64,000 nt of DNA from Sarocladium kiliense. Lineage: Eukaryota > Ascomycota > Sordariomycetes > Hypocreales > Sarocladiaceae. Location of the stretch: positions 1,984,001 through 2,048,000 of the forward strand of contig JAUZTG010000048.1 in NCBI GenBank assembly GCA_030734395.1. The letters are read 5' to 3'. The notes beneath the pieces are model-generated. The model did no database searches, was not told the DNA's origin, and saw nothing but the letters and a program-made list of their open reading frames with translations. A program made the position numbers and the translations under genes. Shown one piece after another: positions 20,425 to 31,721 of this stretch (positions are counted from its first letter, which is position 1; each line of letters opens with the position of its first letter).

Positions 20425-21732
20425 TCAGCCCGTGAGAGCAACTGGCGCAGTGTCCGTGTTGCTGGTCGAGGATGCCGTGACCCCCCGCTCCGACAGGCTC
20501 TTCTTATGCTGTTTCTTCCCCTGTCTCTCGTTTCCACTTTGACCACCCGCGGCCTGCGCACTTGAGTTCCTGGCCATATGCAGATCCTTCTTGCTGACGA
20601 ATCCATCAAGTCCGAGGCGAATGTCCACCTCCGTTGCGCGTTCGAGATGGTGGGGAAACTCCAGGGCGTTGCACACATCTTTGTAGCCTTTTGATCGAAC
20701 GACAGGTTGGTAATATCGCTCCTTGCCTGGAATCATTTGCGAGAGCAGATATTTGGTGTTTGACCAACGGTTGTCAACCTCCATGGCGAGATCAAGATAC
20801 TTGTCGACCACCGTGCGCCAGGGAAGGATCCCGCCTTCATCAGCCGTCCGGAAGCAGCTCGAGTTCTTCTCAGCGGCCGTCGCAATCATAGCACCGTCGG
20901 CGCCAAAGTCTTTGGCCAGTCGAAGACCCTCCTCGCGATTCTCCACGTCACCATTCATCAGGCAAGCCACACCCGCCTCATGACAGACGTCGGCAATCAT
21001 CTTTAGCTGGCCTCGAATAGCGCGCTCTCGCGGGCGCATCGGTGTGGTCCGACAATGAATCGTTAAGCTCGTGATGCCTGTGGCGCAGAGTCGACGCACC
21101 AAGGCCTCGGTCTCTTCGGCTGTTTCAAGAAGGCGAATCTTGACACTGATACCAATGTTGAACTCCGGGGTAATATTCTTCACTAAGGCCTCCAAGATGG
21201 CACATAGCTTGTCGGGAGTTCGGAGGAGCGCTGCACCCATGCCACCTGAGGTGCTGAACGGTTTGGGGCACCCAGCGTTGACGTCGATGCCTGAGACATC
21301 TGCGGCGACAAGTCTGGCTGCTTCAACGGCTCGATCGGGATCAGAAGTGCCAATTTGGAAAATGTGCTTGCCGCCTTCTTTAGTTGGGTGTAGTCGGTAA
21401 ATGATACTGGTTTGGACCTCTTCGCCAGGCTTCTGGGGTCTTGAAGATGGGCGCGTCCACTCAATGGTCTTTGTGTCCAGGTTGACTCTGCGCGTCGTGC
21501 CAATCATCGACTTGTCAACAGTCTCAGGCCCTAAAACAAGTCAGTCAGCCAGCACGATGTAGTGAAGCCCAGGTCTCGATCAAGACTCACCCCATACGAG
21601 ATCAGCACCATAGTGGAGAGCCAGAAGGCGCGAAGGCATCTCACCAGAGCGTACCATCGGGGCCAGGACGACCTTGCCCCGGTAGTCAACTCCACGGCAA
21701 GGAATGGGAACATGCTTCATCTCGGCGGCCAT
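20425..21732 (-). CDS. DUS2: tRNA-dihydrouridine synthase, DUS2/SMM1 type
   Basis: Two exons, 21732-21591 and 21530-20425 (60-nt intron, GTGAGT donor), give 415 residues. Exon 1 carries the FMN-barrel opening GKVVLAPMVRSGEMPSRLLA and the splice restores LVWGPETVDKSMIG. The active-site block GIDVNAGCPKPFSTSGGMGA contains the catalytic cysteine, and TIHCRTTPMR and LMNGDVENREEG are further Dus motifs. The enzyme reduces uridine 20 in the D-loop of cytosolic tRNAs using NAD(P)H and FMN. The C terminus ends in a Lys/Gln-rich tail (GKKQHKKSLSERG), probably for tRNA contact. An in-frame ATG ten codons upstream (MLSSILRKT) is an alternative start. Placed convergent to the MICOS gene. Confidence 0.92.
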
Positions 21733-23590
21733 AGTCTTTCTGAGTATGGATGACAGCATGCCGCCAGTGGGATATAGAGTCACATGGCTGAGTATGAAGA
21801 TATTTAGAGTCGGTCCAGCACAGGAAGAATCGAGTCTAAGGCGGGCGCTAGGGAAGGGGTTTCTTATCGATAGGCCAGCATGGCTCAGGGTCAGGGTTGG
21901 AATCTTAATTTTGGTGTGACAGGCCAGACAGGAGGTTTTCTGCATCGTCATCTCATGATTTCGCCCTACGTGCATGATTGGGCTTGGCAGGCCTTGCTCA
22001 AAATCGACGCTATTCATGCTCGAGTGAACGGCAAGCATCTGGTCAAGATAATATTGTATGTACAACGAGACACCGGCCAATGTGGAATGGAGGAGGCCAA
22101 TAGTTCGGAGAGTGGGAGCCACGCCCCAATTAATCAAGTCAATCAAGTCGAGAGAACAGCCTGAAGGCAAGCGTTCATTCCATTGGGCAAATGAAAGCCC
22201 GTCGTAACGGTTTGAGAGAGAAACACGACAATCTTAGATGTCACGCGACCTAGAACATGATGGGATACTCGAAGGGTAGGAGCTTGCTCAGCCATGCTAT
22301 ACGCGAGGCATCTGCAGTAGAGTCGTCCAAGAAGCAACCTCGTTAGTGGGACAACATGTTTATCACCATCAAACATGAGGCAGGTGTCTTTTCTTCACCT
22401 AGACAAGCTAACATAGCGAATGTCGATCGGTTGCAGTACAGGGCGATTGCCGAGAATGGAAAGCCGATGGGTGCGTGTCTCAACGCCTCATGTGCCACAG
22501 CGGGGGAAGGGGGTGTGCTAGAGACCAGCAGGTGGCAGTGGATGGGGTGGTTTCTACAGGCGGCTGCACCCCCTGGGCTGGGAGGGGATTCGTCATCTCG
22601 TCTCCTGAGGCCCTGAACTATGATGCAACATGTCGCAGCTGGCCCTGTACTACTGACTACCTGAGTCGCCGGACCAGGTACTCACAGACAAACAGTCCCA
22701 GGGTCAGTCTAGGAGCGACCTTTTGGTGTCTAGATGAGAAAATGCTTCCAGGTACAGCAAAATCGAATCCCGAAACTCTCTATTCGTATCTCAGCCCAAT
22801 CCAACTCCGGACGAACCCTGCCCTCCCCGCTGTCGCCCAGCCCCGGAAACAGGTCTCTGGACTGACAGTGCTATTTTTACTGCACGTTCTCCTCCCGTTT
22901 CTGATCGCACAGCGGGGCCAGGCCGTTGATAGTGGCATGACCAGGGGACCAGGCCCCGTCCTTAGCGCGCCCTGGCCTTAACGCCGCTGCCCTGAGCTGC
23001 TTTGGGTGTGTGCCAACAATCCACTACCGGCTCTCTTTGGCGAGTCCAGGCACCGCCAACACAAGCACGACGGTGGTTTCAACTTGTCTGTCCGCGAAAG
23101 TTGCCCTTTGTTCCAGCTCCTACGCACGAGGAGCATCGCGGACTCCCAGCTTCTCCCTCCCTGTTTTGCACTTCCAATCCTGCAACCCTTCAGGTCAGTT
23201 CTCACAATTCGGCACTGTTCCAAAGCTAACCTCGTTCGCTGATAGGATACGTTGTTCGCCCTAGCACCGAGAGAGAGGGGTCCCTACTCTACTGCAGATA
23301 CAGCCAAAAGAGTCCACCACACCACCAAAGGACTTCGATCGCCAACACTGTGCTCCTATACGTTGCCTCTCCACATGCCGTCTTCTTCCCAGGGTCACTA
23401 TCCCATCCCGCTTCCTTTGTTTTCGACCTTCGGCCCCAATCCCACCAACCTCGACGACTCCTGTACCGACGGTTCGCTGCCCAAAACCCCACTCGAGACG
23501 TCACACGAACAAGCCCGCTCTGGCGTAGCAGGGGAGGCATCGTCGGCGACCGCTCGTCGCTGAGGCTTTCCTGCGCCCCTCGACCACACC
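21733..23590. promoter_or_regulatory. 1.9-kb divergent intergenic region
   Basis: Holds the promoter of DUS2 (leftward) and of the large fungal protein (rightward). The last 600 bp are C/T-rich. A 168-codon frame at 22475-22981 contains one hydrophobic run but no domain or splice partner, and I do not call it. No repeat or RNA gene seen. Confidence 0.45.
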
Positions 23591-26500
23591 ATGGAGAACG
23601 ATGTCGTTGAAGACGGCAAGAGCTCTAGGAGGGGTCGTCTCATGGGCAAGCTCTTTGGCGGCAGCAACAAAGAGCGCAAGGCACCAGAGTCCGACTCCCA
23701 AGCTACTCTCGACGCTTTCCTCCATGGCTCTGCTGACAGCTTGACTGTGACGCACGCTCCGCCACCACCACCTCCGAGTGCCATGCCGAAGCTCTCCAAA
23801 CTTGATACAACCACCATCAGTCGCTTCCCTCAAGCGTTGGCTGTCAATCAACAAGCTCAGCAGAACCGACCTGTCGTACAAGGTAGGCTCGACGGCATAT
23901 CCCCGCATCGAAGCCCACGACCTAACAAAAAGGGCCTCCTTGTGAGGTTCGTCGATACATTCCCTATTGTAATTGGCGAAGGTGGAGATGAGTGCGAATA
24001 TCCTACGATTGAGATCTCAAAGAGGAAGCAGAATGCGCCACCAGAGATACCAGTCCGCAGACGGCCAGTTGCGCCTGGAACCGAGATGCAGATGCCAGGA
24101 CATGTGGCGCCAACTGATCCTCACGATGATTTTCAACCAAAGCCTTTAGCTCGAAAGCAGACAGCACCTATTCCTATGCGAACACAGTCTGATGCCGGGA
24201 GTCAACCACCGCCCTACTCGGCGCCAGTCCGCGACGCTCCTGATGTAAATCCAGCGGTGGGCCGGAGTAATACCCTCAGACCCGGCAAGACAAGCTCTGC
24301 GAGGTTTCTCGACACGACTGGGAGACATGACGAGAATAGGAGATCGTTCATTGAGATTCACCAGGCCGAGATGCGAGAAGCTGAGGGGCAGGCGTTCGCC
24401 CGTGCTGCTCGCGGTGCCAGTGCCGCCAGCGCAGCTTCGCCCCAGGATTGGGAAGAGGCTGAGGCACCACCAAATCTGGCTGAGGTGTCTCCCGAACCCA
24501 CGTATGCGAGAACTTTTGCCGTTTCACCAGAGCCTGCCATGCAACCTGGAGCTCTCGAATACAGTCCTGCCGCCTCGATCCAGTCAAACGTCTCTAGCCT
24601 TTATCCGCCGCCAGGCCCTCCTCAAGCAGTATCACCCGAAAGTGTAGAAGCGGAGCTTCCGCCTCAATTTGGATCCCAGATGGCTTCTTTGCGATTGAAC
24701 GATGCCGTCACGACACCGACCGACGATGCGCTGGATACCTTTATCAACAGAACCCGCCATTTGTTTGAGCTCTTCCGCTTACATGCGGAGACTATAAAGC
24801 CTTTGTCAACTTGCACACTGAAGGACTGCGCTCGCGCTGGCGTTTGGTGGTTTCTCAAAGGACGGATGGGTCTCGAGGCCGCTGTTCGTGAGCGACCAAG
24901 TACACCTCAAGCACAAATGCAGAACGAGCTGGATCGACAGCAAGCGTACACCAATCTTGCCAAAGGCTTCTGGCTATGCGAGGAGGCTGTTGGCGAAATT
25001 GCTCGCAATCAGGGTCGGCAAGTCGACAGTGAGGTGGCAGAGGTCCGCGATGCACTCATTTCTGGGCTCCGGAAACTATCTATTTCCATGCAAAGAAACG
25101 GGTTCCTTCCACCTGAGGAGGCGTTTCTTCCACAAACAATCGACAAGTCTATCTGGCTGGAATACCCTCAGCTTAGCCAAGACATGATTGCGCTCCTTTG
25201 TGGCAATTGGGGGTCCGGGATCTCAGCAATGCAATCTCCTATGGCGACACTTCATATGCTGGATGCTTTCCCCATAAGTGATACGCCAGAAGCCTTCAGC
25301 TATGGGAGACTACCAGCAGATGTATATCTAATGGAGCAGGGCAGAGAAAACCATCAACTATACTTTCCCTGCCTACTCTCCATGGTCCGACCACAAGCTC
25401 AAACCGGCCTGGTGTTCGTAATTGCTAGTCAAAATGGCAATGTGCAGCTAGCGATCCAGGAGAACAAGAACGCCGGTCCTGTCTGGGAAGATGTGCGTTG
25501 GCGCAGTGAAACTTGCACCCTGGAAATCAAACTCCCGCGCGGTTTTGTGGTCGCAGTTCAGTTGACCCAGTCAGACTACAGGATGCTGTCTGGGATGCAT
25601 GACTTCGGAGCCAAGGTCAACTCGACTCTTTACCCTCGCAATGATGAAGTGGTGGTGTTCCGAAGCACCCTGCGAACATTCCAGTATATTGACGCCGACC
25701 CCCAGTCGCGCATATTTCCAAAGGACCCTGTGCCACACTGCGATGTCGCTGTCTTTGAGAGGGTGTACAAGGAAAATGGCCCCTCGGGCCTTCGTAACTG
25801 GCATTGTGGCTTCCGCATCGCTGTGGTGACAGGGACCAAGACGCGGACACTCAGTGGAGTCCAGCACGCTTTTCCTCCTTTGCTGCCTGTTCAGTTTGGC
25901 TTCTTCCGTTCAGAGAGTGAAGCCCCAGCTATGTCAATACGCTTCGAGAGTGGTCGACAGAAAGGCCGCATGGTGTTGACCTTCAGCGAGGAAAAAGAGC
26001 GCCTTAAATTCCACTCACTAGTGACTGGCACAGCGGTCAACCACGACGAGAAGATCTTCACGGATGTGGGCCTCAAAAACTATATGATTTCACAGAGTGT
26101 CCGAGAACCTACGGGGATGGCTCCTTTCAGTCGCATGCCATGGAAAGCAGCCCGGATAGTCAATGAAGAGTACGGTCAGAATGGAGATGCTCCAACCGTT
26201 CTCGCTGATAAGCTCCGCATCGTGGTCGAGTATCAGAGCGGAACCATTACGGATCGAGTGAACGTGGCCCCAGGAGAACTCAGGATACGACTGGATGTGT
26301 CGAATGGGAAGGTGTTACGAATTCTCAGGCAGCCTCAGGGCGATATCACTATGGCTGTTTGCGAGGGGCAGGTGCCGAAGGAGCTCCCTCGTAACTTGGC
26401 TGATGCCCTACAGTTGATCAAGTCTAATCAGACAATTCGGACCCTCGAATTCGGCACCTTAAAAGAGCTTCACGACTTCCAGTCCGCTTTGACTGGCTTT

Positions 26501-27019
26501 GAGGTCATTTTCGACGGACTTGCTGCATTCTTCGCCATTGCAAGGCGCAGGATGGTTGTCCCTATCCACAAGAAGTGGGAAGCTGGCTTTACGCGGATCC
26601 AGATCGTCCGACAAGAAGACAAGCAGCTGCAGTTGCTAGCGTTCTTCGAAGACTTTGTCCACGGTCACTGCATGAACTTCGTGCTCAAAGGCACTGATGT
26701 ATACGAGGCATTCAGTCGGAGTGGAAAGAGCGGTATCCGATTTGTTGATGCAAAGTTCCCACTGCCGCGGGTGCCTGCCGACCGCGATGGGGACTTTGAC
26801 GACATGGCCTTTGTCTGTCTAGATCTACCAGACCTCCCAGGCGAACACGACGACATCTCTATCGCCTTTGAGAACGAGGCCGGTAAGCTTCACCCTCCGC
26901 TGGCCCGATGTTCCCCAGGACTGAATTTTGACGATGCTAATTCTCTTACAGATCGCGACCGGCTGGTCCAGTGTCTTCCAGCACCCGTCAAGACTTCGCG
27001 GATATCACGACTGAAATGA
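23591..27019 (+). CDS. Large conserved fungal protein of unknown function
   Basis: An open frame of 1142 codons, with one probable 69-nt intron near the end (26883-26951: GTAAGC donor, TGCTAAT branch, TTACAG acceptor) that is in frame and stop-free; spliced length is 1119 residues. I do not recognise a catalytic domain. It opens with a basic block (SRRGRLMGKLFGGSNKERK), followed by a Pro-rich segment (eight prolines around residue 56) and 300 residues of low-complexity sequence. The C-terminal two-thirds are folded-looking, alternating hydrophobic beta-like and helical segments (for example SIWLEYPQLSQDMIALLCGNW and VVVFRSTLRTFQYIDADPQS). The chemistry is unknown. The leading basic GKLFG block resembles that of the 10.4-kb gene, perhaps a shared membrane-binding element; that is inference. 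Confidence 0.85.
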   Translation: MENDVVEDGKSSRRGRLMGKLFGGSNKERKAPESDSQATLDAFLHGSADSLTVTHAPPPPPPSAMPKLSKLDTTTISRFPQALAVNQQAQQNRPVVQGRLDGISPHRSPRPNKKGLLVRFVDTFPIVIGEGGDECEYPTIEISKRKQNAPPEIPVRRRPVAPGTEMQMPGHVAPTDPHDDFQPKPLARKQTAPIPMRTQSDAGSQPPPYSAPVRDAPDVNPAVGRSNTLRPGKTSSARFLDTTGRHDENRRSFIEIHQAEMREAEGQAFARAARGASAASAASPQDWEEAEAPPNLAEVSPEPTYARTFAVSPEPAMQPGALEYSPAASIQSNVSSLYPPPGPPQAVSPESVEAELPPQFGSQMASLRLNDAVTTPTDDALDTFINRTRHLFELFRLHAETIKPLSTCTLKDCARAGVWWFLKGRMGLEAAVRERPSTPQAQMQNELDRQQAYTNLAKGFWLCEEAVGEIARNQGRQVDSEVAEVRDALISGLRKLSISMQRNGFLPPEEAFLPQTIDKSIWLEYPQLSQDMIALLCGNWGSGISAMQSPMATLHMLDAFPISDTPEAFSYGRLPADVYLMEQGRENHQLYFPCLLSMVRPQAQTGLVFVIASQNGNVQLAIQENKNAGPVWEDVRWRSETCTLEIKLPRGFVVAVQLTQSDYRMLSGMHDFGAKVNSTLYPRNDEVVVFRSTLRTFQYIDADPQSRIFPKDPVPHCDVAVFERVYKENGPSGLRNWHCGFRIAVVTGTKTRTLSGVQHAFPPLLPVQFGFFRSESEAPAMSIRFESGRQKGRMVLTFSEEKERLKFHSLVTGTAVNHDEKIFTDVGLKNYMISQSVREPTGMAPFSRMPWKAARIVNEEYGQNGDAPTVLADKLRIVVEYQSGTITDRVNVAPGELRIRLDVSNGKVLRILRQPQGDITMAVCEGQVPKELPRNLADALQLIKSNQTIRTLEFGTLKELHDFQSALTGFEVIFDGLAAFFAIARRRMVVPIHKKWEAGFTRIQIVRQEDKQLQLLAFFEDFVHGHCMNFVLKGTDVYEAFSRSGKSGIRFVDAKFPLPRVPADRDGDFDDMAFVCLDLPDLPGEHDDISIAFENEAGKLHPPLARCSPGLNFDDANSLTDRDRLVQCLPAPVKTSRISRLK

Positions 27020-29066
27020 TTTGGAGCAACGCACATAAATACCATGTCGTGCCCGGTGTCTGAACCGATGGGGCACGCATCGGAGTTTTGGGGATCTCTT
27101 TTCGTGTTTTGGATGTCACACTCACATCAATTGGAGCACAAGCGAGCAAGCTAATGATGTTAATCTTTTTGTCCAAGGAAAGAACCCTAAACTTGTTTGG
27201 CTCAAGGATGCCAAGCAGAAGGGCGGTGCCGTGTGATGGTTGTGTAGATGCTGGAGGAGCACTCGAGGATGATATTGGAGTGTACATATGACGTGTGAAG
27301 AGAAGACATTAAGCCCCCCAAACGTTGAAAGACTTCTAGTTATGATCATCTTCCTGGATTCCCTACCTCCTGGTAATCGACGACTTGCGAGCTGATGTCG
27401 TAAACCCATGGTGTATGTAACATCACCTACGCAGGACAGGAAAAAAATCTCGATCTATCTATGCATATTCCATTCAGGAAGTGCAAATATGGTTTCCAGA
27501 CACAATTCCTTGTGGCATAATGTGACACCATTATTTCGTGGTGTCATGTCAGCCATTAAGCCCGTTGGCCGGGAGTGGCTGGACGAGGCGTCTGAGTGTG
27601 GGCTTAGGCAAGCAATGTCATGCCGAGGAGAAGCTAAACGCAGTGGATGCACCATTTTGCACTGGGTGACCTACCTAGTGCATCAACTTGGCTGCAGGAC
27701 AAGACAGGCGTTTTCGAGGTCGGAGTCATTGGACGAGGGTAAAACGTCATGACGCACCTTAGGGTAAGGCAGGCTGAATTTAAAGTGCGCCCCGCCAACA
27801 AGAGGGGTCCAGGTCCAGGTCCAGGTCCAGTCCAGGACGGCACTGAGCAATGAGGTGTGCGTCGCCCCTCCATCGCCGGGGCGAGGGATCAGCGGTGATG
27901 CAACCACTTGATGTCGAGATGCGAAAGGAGTCAACTGTGCGTGAGTAGTATCAGAAGAGGCGCTGCCTGGGAGATGTCACACATTCTGGATACTGCAACA
28001 ATTGGCGACTCGAGACTCATGAGTGTTTTCTTTTGCTAGTTTCCCTCGATTTGCATCGTACAAACACATCATCCAGGTGTTGGTCGGGTACCCGGAGTGA
28101 TGTAAGACTGCGTGACGTCTACCTTGCCTTACCTTACCATGCCTCATTCTGCTGCTCTTGGGCACTGACTGTGCCTCGCCACCACCCTCTTAAACATTTC
28201 TTATCCCATCTGACTGCTCTGCGACGTACGACCATCCTCCCTGCAAGACGAGACAAGCTTTTTGTCTCCTCCGACATCCCGTAAAGCCGGACACGTGGAT
28301 TGGGCTGGATTATTCGTCTCTTCCCGTCGCTGCCGAAACAGGATCCATCCATCGGCCTCCAACGTCTCCATCGTTCCCCGTTGTGTTGCCTGCTTTTAAA
28401 GTGTCTGACCTCACTCACTATCTCTCTCGCTCGCTCTGACTAAACACCACGGCTTTCCTCTTGTCTTATATTATCCCCAACCGCCACCTCCTCCTCCTCC
28501 TTTCACCCTCGCCCTCACCATCTCCACCTCCTCAACAGACCTTGGCATCCTTTTATCCCAACCCATTCCCACCCTCCATCCCGTCCAAGCCATCCGTCGG
28601 CGGCCCCGCCCTTTTCCAAGCACCACCCCTCTACAGCTCTCGTTCTCGCTCTCGTTCGCTCACGTTCGCTCAACGCCCTCTGCCTGGCATCGACAGGCTC
28701 GGCCTTCGTCTTAGTGGCATTGCGTTCCCACGTTGCCAGTTCTCGGTTCTTACGCGACATTTCTCGACCCTTGCATCCAGTGGGGGTCTCATTCTACAGC
28801 CGGCCTTCTGCTGCATCATAAAAATCTCCAGCGACCCCCCCCCCAAACGACGATCAGGATTCCAACCTTAACCGGACATTTGACACGCACAACATCACCT
28901 CACATCGCATCGCGCACGTTTGGGACCTGGACGACGTCGTCGACGACCCTTGTCTCTCGACCCTGCGAATCACTGTAGCATCCATTCGAACCCCTGTCGC
29001 GAACAAACAAATCCACCATATCCAACAAACGCAGCTCTCGTTCGAAATATCATAAACTCAACCATC
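27020..29066. other. 2.0-kb intergenic region with CT-rich leader
   Basis: From the 3' flank of the large fungal gene to the OSBP start. The first 900 bp look like 3' UTR and spacer. From about 28,450 the strand is dominated by C/T tracts and then an A/C-rich leader ending in the CAACCATCATGG context, which fits the OSBP promoter and 5' UTR. The open frames here (for example 28461-28871) are low-complexity and were not called. Confidence 0.5.
27806..27836. repeat. Tandem GGTCCA hexamer repeat
   Basis: Four perfect GGTCCA units followed by a shortened unit (GTCCAGG). A simple intergenic repeat, function unknown. Confidence 0.8.
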
Positions 29067-29443
29067 ATGGGTTTGCCTGGCATCCACGGTCGTCATAGGA
29101 CGCGGTCCATAGCCAGTGAGTACACTCCCAAGCTCTAGCTACTATCGTCATCCACCTTTTTTTTTAACGCTCGCGGCCCTGCGTTTTCTTCCCCAATCAT
29201 CGGCCACCGCGGGGTCAACCCAGACCCGTCCGTCAGCTACCTGCCTGCCGTTGCTACTGACGCTTCTCACAACCTTGACTTTTGCACTGCCATTCTCTGG
29301 CAGATTGGCCAACTTATGCTACATGTGGCTGTGACTTATCTCTATCATCATCCTTTTCCCCTTTCGCCGCAGGCATAACACATGCATTCCCTTTCCCTCA
29401 CAACTACCCCTCATCTACCATCCATATTCCCCCGCCATGCTGA
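29067..29443 (+). other. Possible uORF overlapping an alternative OSBP start
   Basis: If the first intron ends at the acceptor at 29371-29372 (GCCGCAG) instead of 29470, the ATG at 29067 opens a 39-codon reading frame that ends at TGA 29441-29443. That stop overlaps the downstream ATG at 29437, which is in frame with the OSBP core. This is the layout of a termination-reinitiation uORF. It depends on acceptor choice and is not proved by sequence. Confidence 0.35.
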
Positions 29444-31365
29444 CGAACTGGCTGTACCCGGCCGCTGAAGGCAACCGTTCCTCCATGGACGATGCAAAGG
29501 GAGGCGACACAACCGACGATGATACCCAAATTATGGAGCCTGATGAGGGCAACGGCAAGTTCACCGAAGCTGTGCGACCTGGCATGCACAGAATGAACAC
29601 TTGCTGATTGTACTCTCAGTTCTCACCCACCTTATTTCACAGCTCCGGCCAGGTGCCGACCTGAGCCGCGTCGTACTCCCGACTTTCATTCTCGAGCCCC
29701 GTTCGATGCTGGAGCGTATTACCAAGTAAGTCTTGCATCGGGAGGGCTCCCACGACGCCGTGCATGCTAACAGATGATGCGCGCAGCTTCATGTGCCACC
29801 CTGAAATGCTCCTGCACATTCCCACGATCGACGACCCTACCGAGCGCTTCGTTTCCGTTGTTAAATTTTACCTCAGTGGCTGGCATATCCGCCCCCCGTA
29901 CGTGCGACGTCCTACAATACGAGCAGCTCACAACTAATATGTGGCAGAGGTGTCAAGAAACCACTCAATCCTATCCTTGGGGAAATCTTTACTTGTTATT
30001 GGGACCTTGAAGATGGAAAACATGCCTATTACATTTCAGAACAAACCTCTCACCATCCTCCGAAGTCCAGCTACTTTTACTTGGCTCCGCATCATCACAT
30101 TCGTATCGATGGCACTCTGAAGCCGCGAAGCAGATTCCTCGGTAACTCAGCTGCTAGTTTGATGGAAGGCATCGCCTACTTGAGCTTTTTGAACAGGGGA
30201 TCTGACCCTTCTAAGGGCGAGCAATAGTATGGGTTCCCAATCTCTTGTTCATGACTGTCCAACTGACTAGTGCGGCACAGTACCCTCACGCAGCCCAACA
30301 TGTACGCCCGTGGCATCCTGTTTGGCAAGATGAAGTATGAGCTGGGTGATCATAGTTTTGTTAGGTGTCCGGAACTTGACCTGACAGCCGATCTCGAATT
30401 CAAGACCAAGGGATGGGTCGGCGGCACTTACAATGCCATCGGAGGTGTCATCAAGAAGGAGAGCACTGGTGAGGTTTTATACGAGCTATCAGGTCTCTGG
30501 AGCGATGAGATGTTCATCAAAGACATGAAGGTAGTTTTCCCAGTCTGGATAAACGCCAGCTTTGACTGACTGATATCCTTGCAGACTGGTCACAAGGAAA
30601 TGTTCTTCAACGCCACGAGAGCGAAGCCCAGCCAACCCAGGGTTCGGCCATTGTCTGAGCAAGGAGAGCGAGAGTCTCAGCGACTGTGGGAAAAGGTAGC
30701 AAAGGCAGTGGTTGAGCGCAACCATGAGCTCGCCACCGACGAGAAAACGAAGATTGAGGACAGGCAACGCGAGGAAGCAGCGGCACGAAATGATGCAGAC
30801 ATGGACTGGCATCCTAAGTTGTTCCGTGCCGTTAATGGCGAAGCTGGCTCTGCTGAAGAGGGCATGGAGGACCTGGAATGGATCATCAATGCAACTATGT
30901 AAGTCGATCAACCAGCAGCTCTCTTTGACGGAACAGCTAACACAGGGCAGTGATTACAAGGCATCGCCAGATAAACAAGCTGAGCAGGCCCTGTCAATCT
31001 ACCCGATCATCGACGGCCAGAAAGCGGAAAAGGAACCGACGCCGCCACGTTCAGCAGCGCTGCGATCTGAAGAAGACCTGCTGTCCATGGGCAACGAATC
31101 TCAGAACAACAACGAGGCAGTCACCAAAAAGCATTCCAGTCCTGGTCAAGATGACCTCGTCGACTTCGGCCAGAATGACGCAGAAGTCAATAACACCAAT
31201 TCTACGCCCAAGGATGCTGCCGCTGAAGCGAGACCCGATGAGATCTCGATGATGCTCAACTCAACAGGCAAGCCAGCCGAGGGTCCGCTGCTGGACTTCA
31301 CAAAGGACCTGAAGAGTGACCTGCCCTCGGGAACAGCGCAGCCAAAGGAGGATCTTCTGAGCTGA
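29067..31365 (+). CDS. Oxysterol-binding protein, KES1/OSH4 type
   Basis: Core exons: (29471)-29554, 29620-29725, 29787-29897, 29948-30226, 30281-30530, 30585-30898, 30951-31365. The first exon is probably 29067-29115, joined to 29471 by a 355-nt intron, giving MGLPGIHGRHRTRSIASNRS in one frame. An alternative is a start at 29437. The intron at 29555-29619 uses a GC donor (GCAAGT). The domain is unmistakable: LRPGADLSRVVLPTFILEPR, FYLSGWHIRPPGVKKPLNP, the OSBP fingerprint EQTSHHPPKS, and WVGGTYNAIGG. These proteins exchange sterol for phosphatidylinositol 4-phosphate between membranes; there is no PH or ankyrin domain, as in KES1. The C-terminal 140 residues add a disordered tail with repeated D-L-[LV] motifs (EEDLLSMG, DDLVDFG, PLLDF, KEDLLS). 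The core is certain; the 5' end is not. Confidence 0.9.
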
Positions 31366-31721
31366 TGAATCGGGAACCGCACGCTCAAGTCAAGGCTCTA
31401 CCTGTCCCCATAATGACAAAGGATGGACAGGCACCAAACCTCTTTCTTGTATATACTCGGGCGAAACAGCATGGTTGAAACTAGGTTTGGCGAGTAGCAC
31501 AGACATTATCACACGAATGATAGCAGTGGCCCTGATATGAAAGATGAAAGAATGATGCAAATTGGTGATGATTCAAAAGCTGGTCCAAGACCATTTGACC
31601 AGTACCTAGTACATGTTTTGCTTCCAAAACGCCATGCGCCCTACCATTCCCCAAATCACAAAATCTTCAAGTCATAGAGTACAAACAAGCCAGCACGAAA
31701 AGTGTCAGACTTGGACTTTGT
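31366..31721. other. Convergent 3' region
   Basis: 356 bp between the OSBP stop and the leftward U2AF stop; both 3' UTRs. AT-rich; nothing else seen. Confidence 0.4.

Noticed and set aside
22475..22981. 168-codon rightward frame with a hydrophobic segment
   Set aside because: No start context, domain or splice partner; codon pattern looks random and it lies in the upstream region of the next gene.
30712..30950. Alternative reading of the OSBP sixth exon in another frame
   Set aside because: The spliced frame keeps the family sequence EDLEWIINAT-IDYKASP; the unspliced frame does not.
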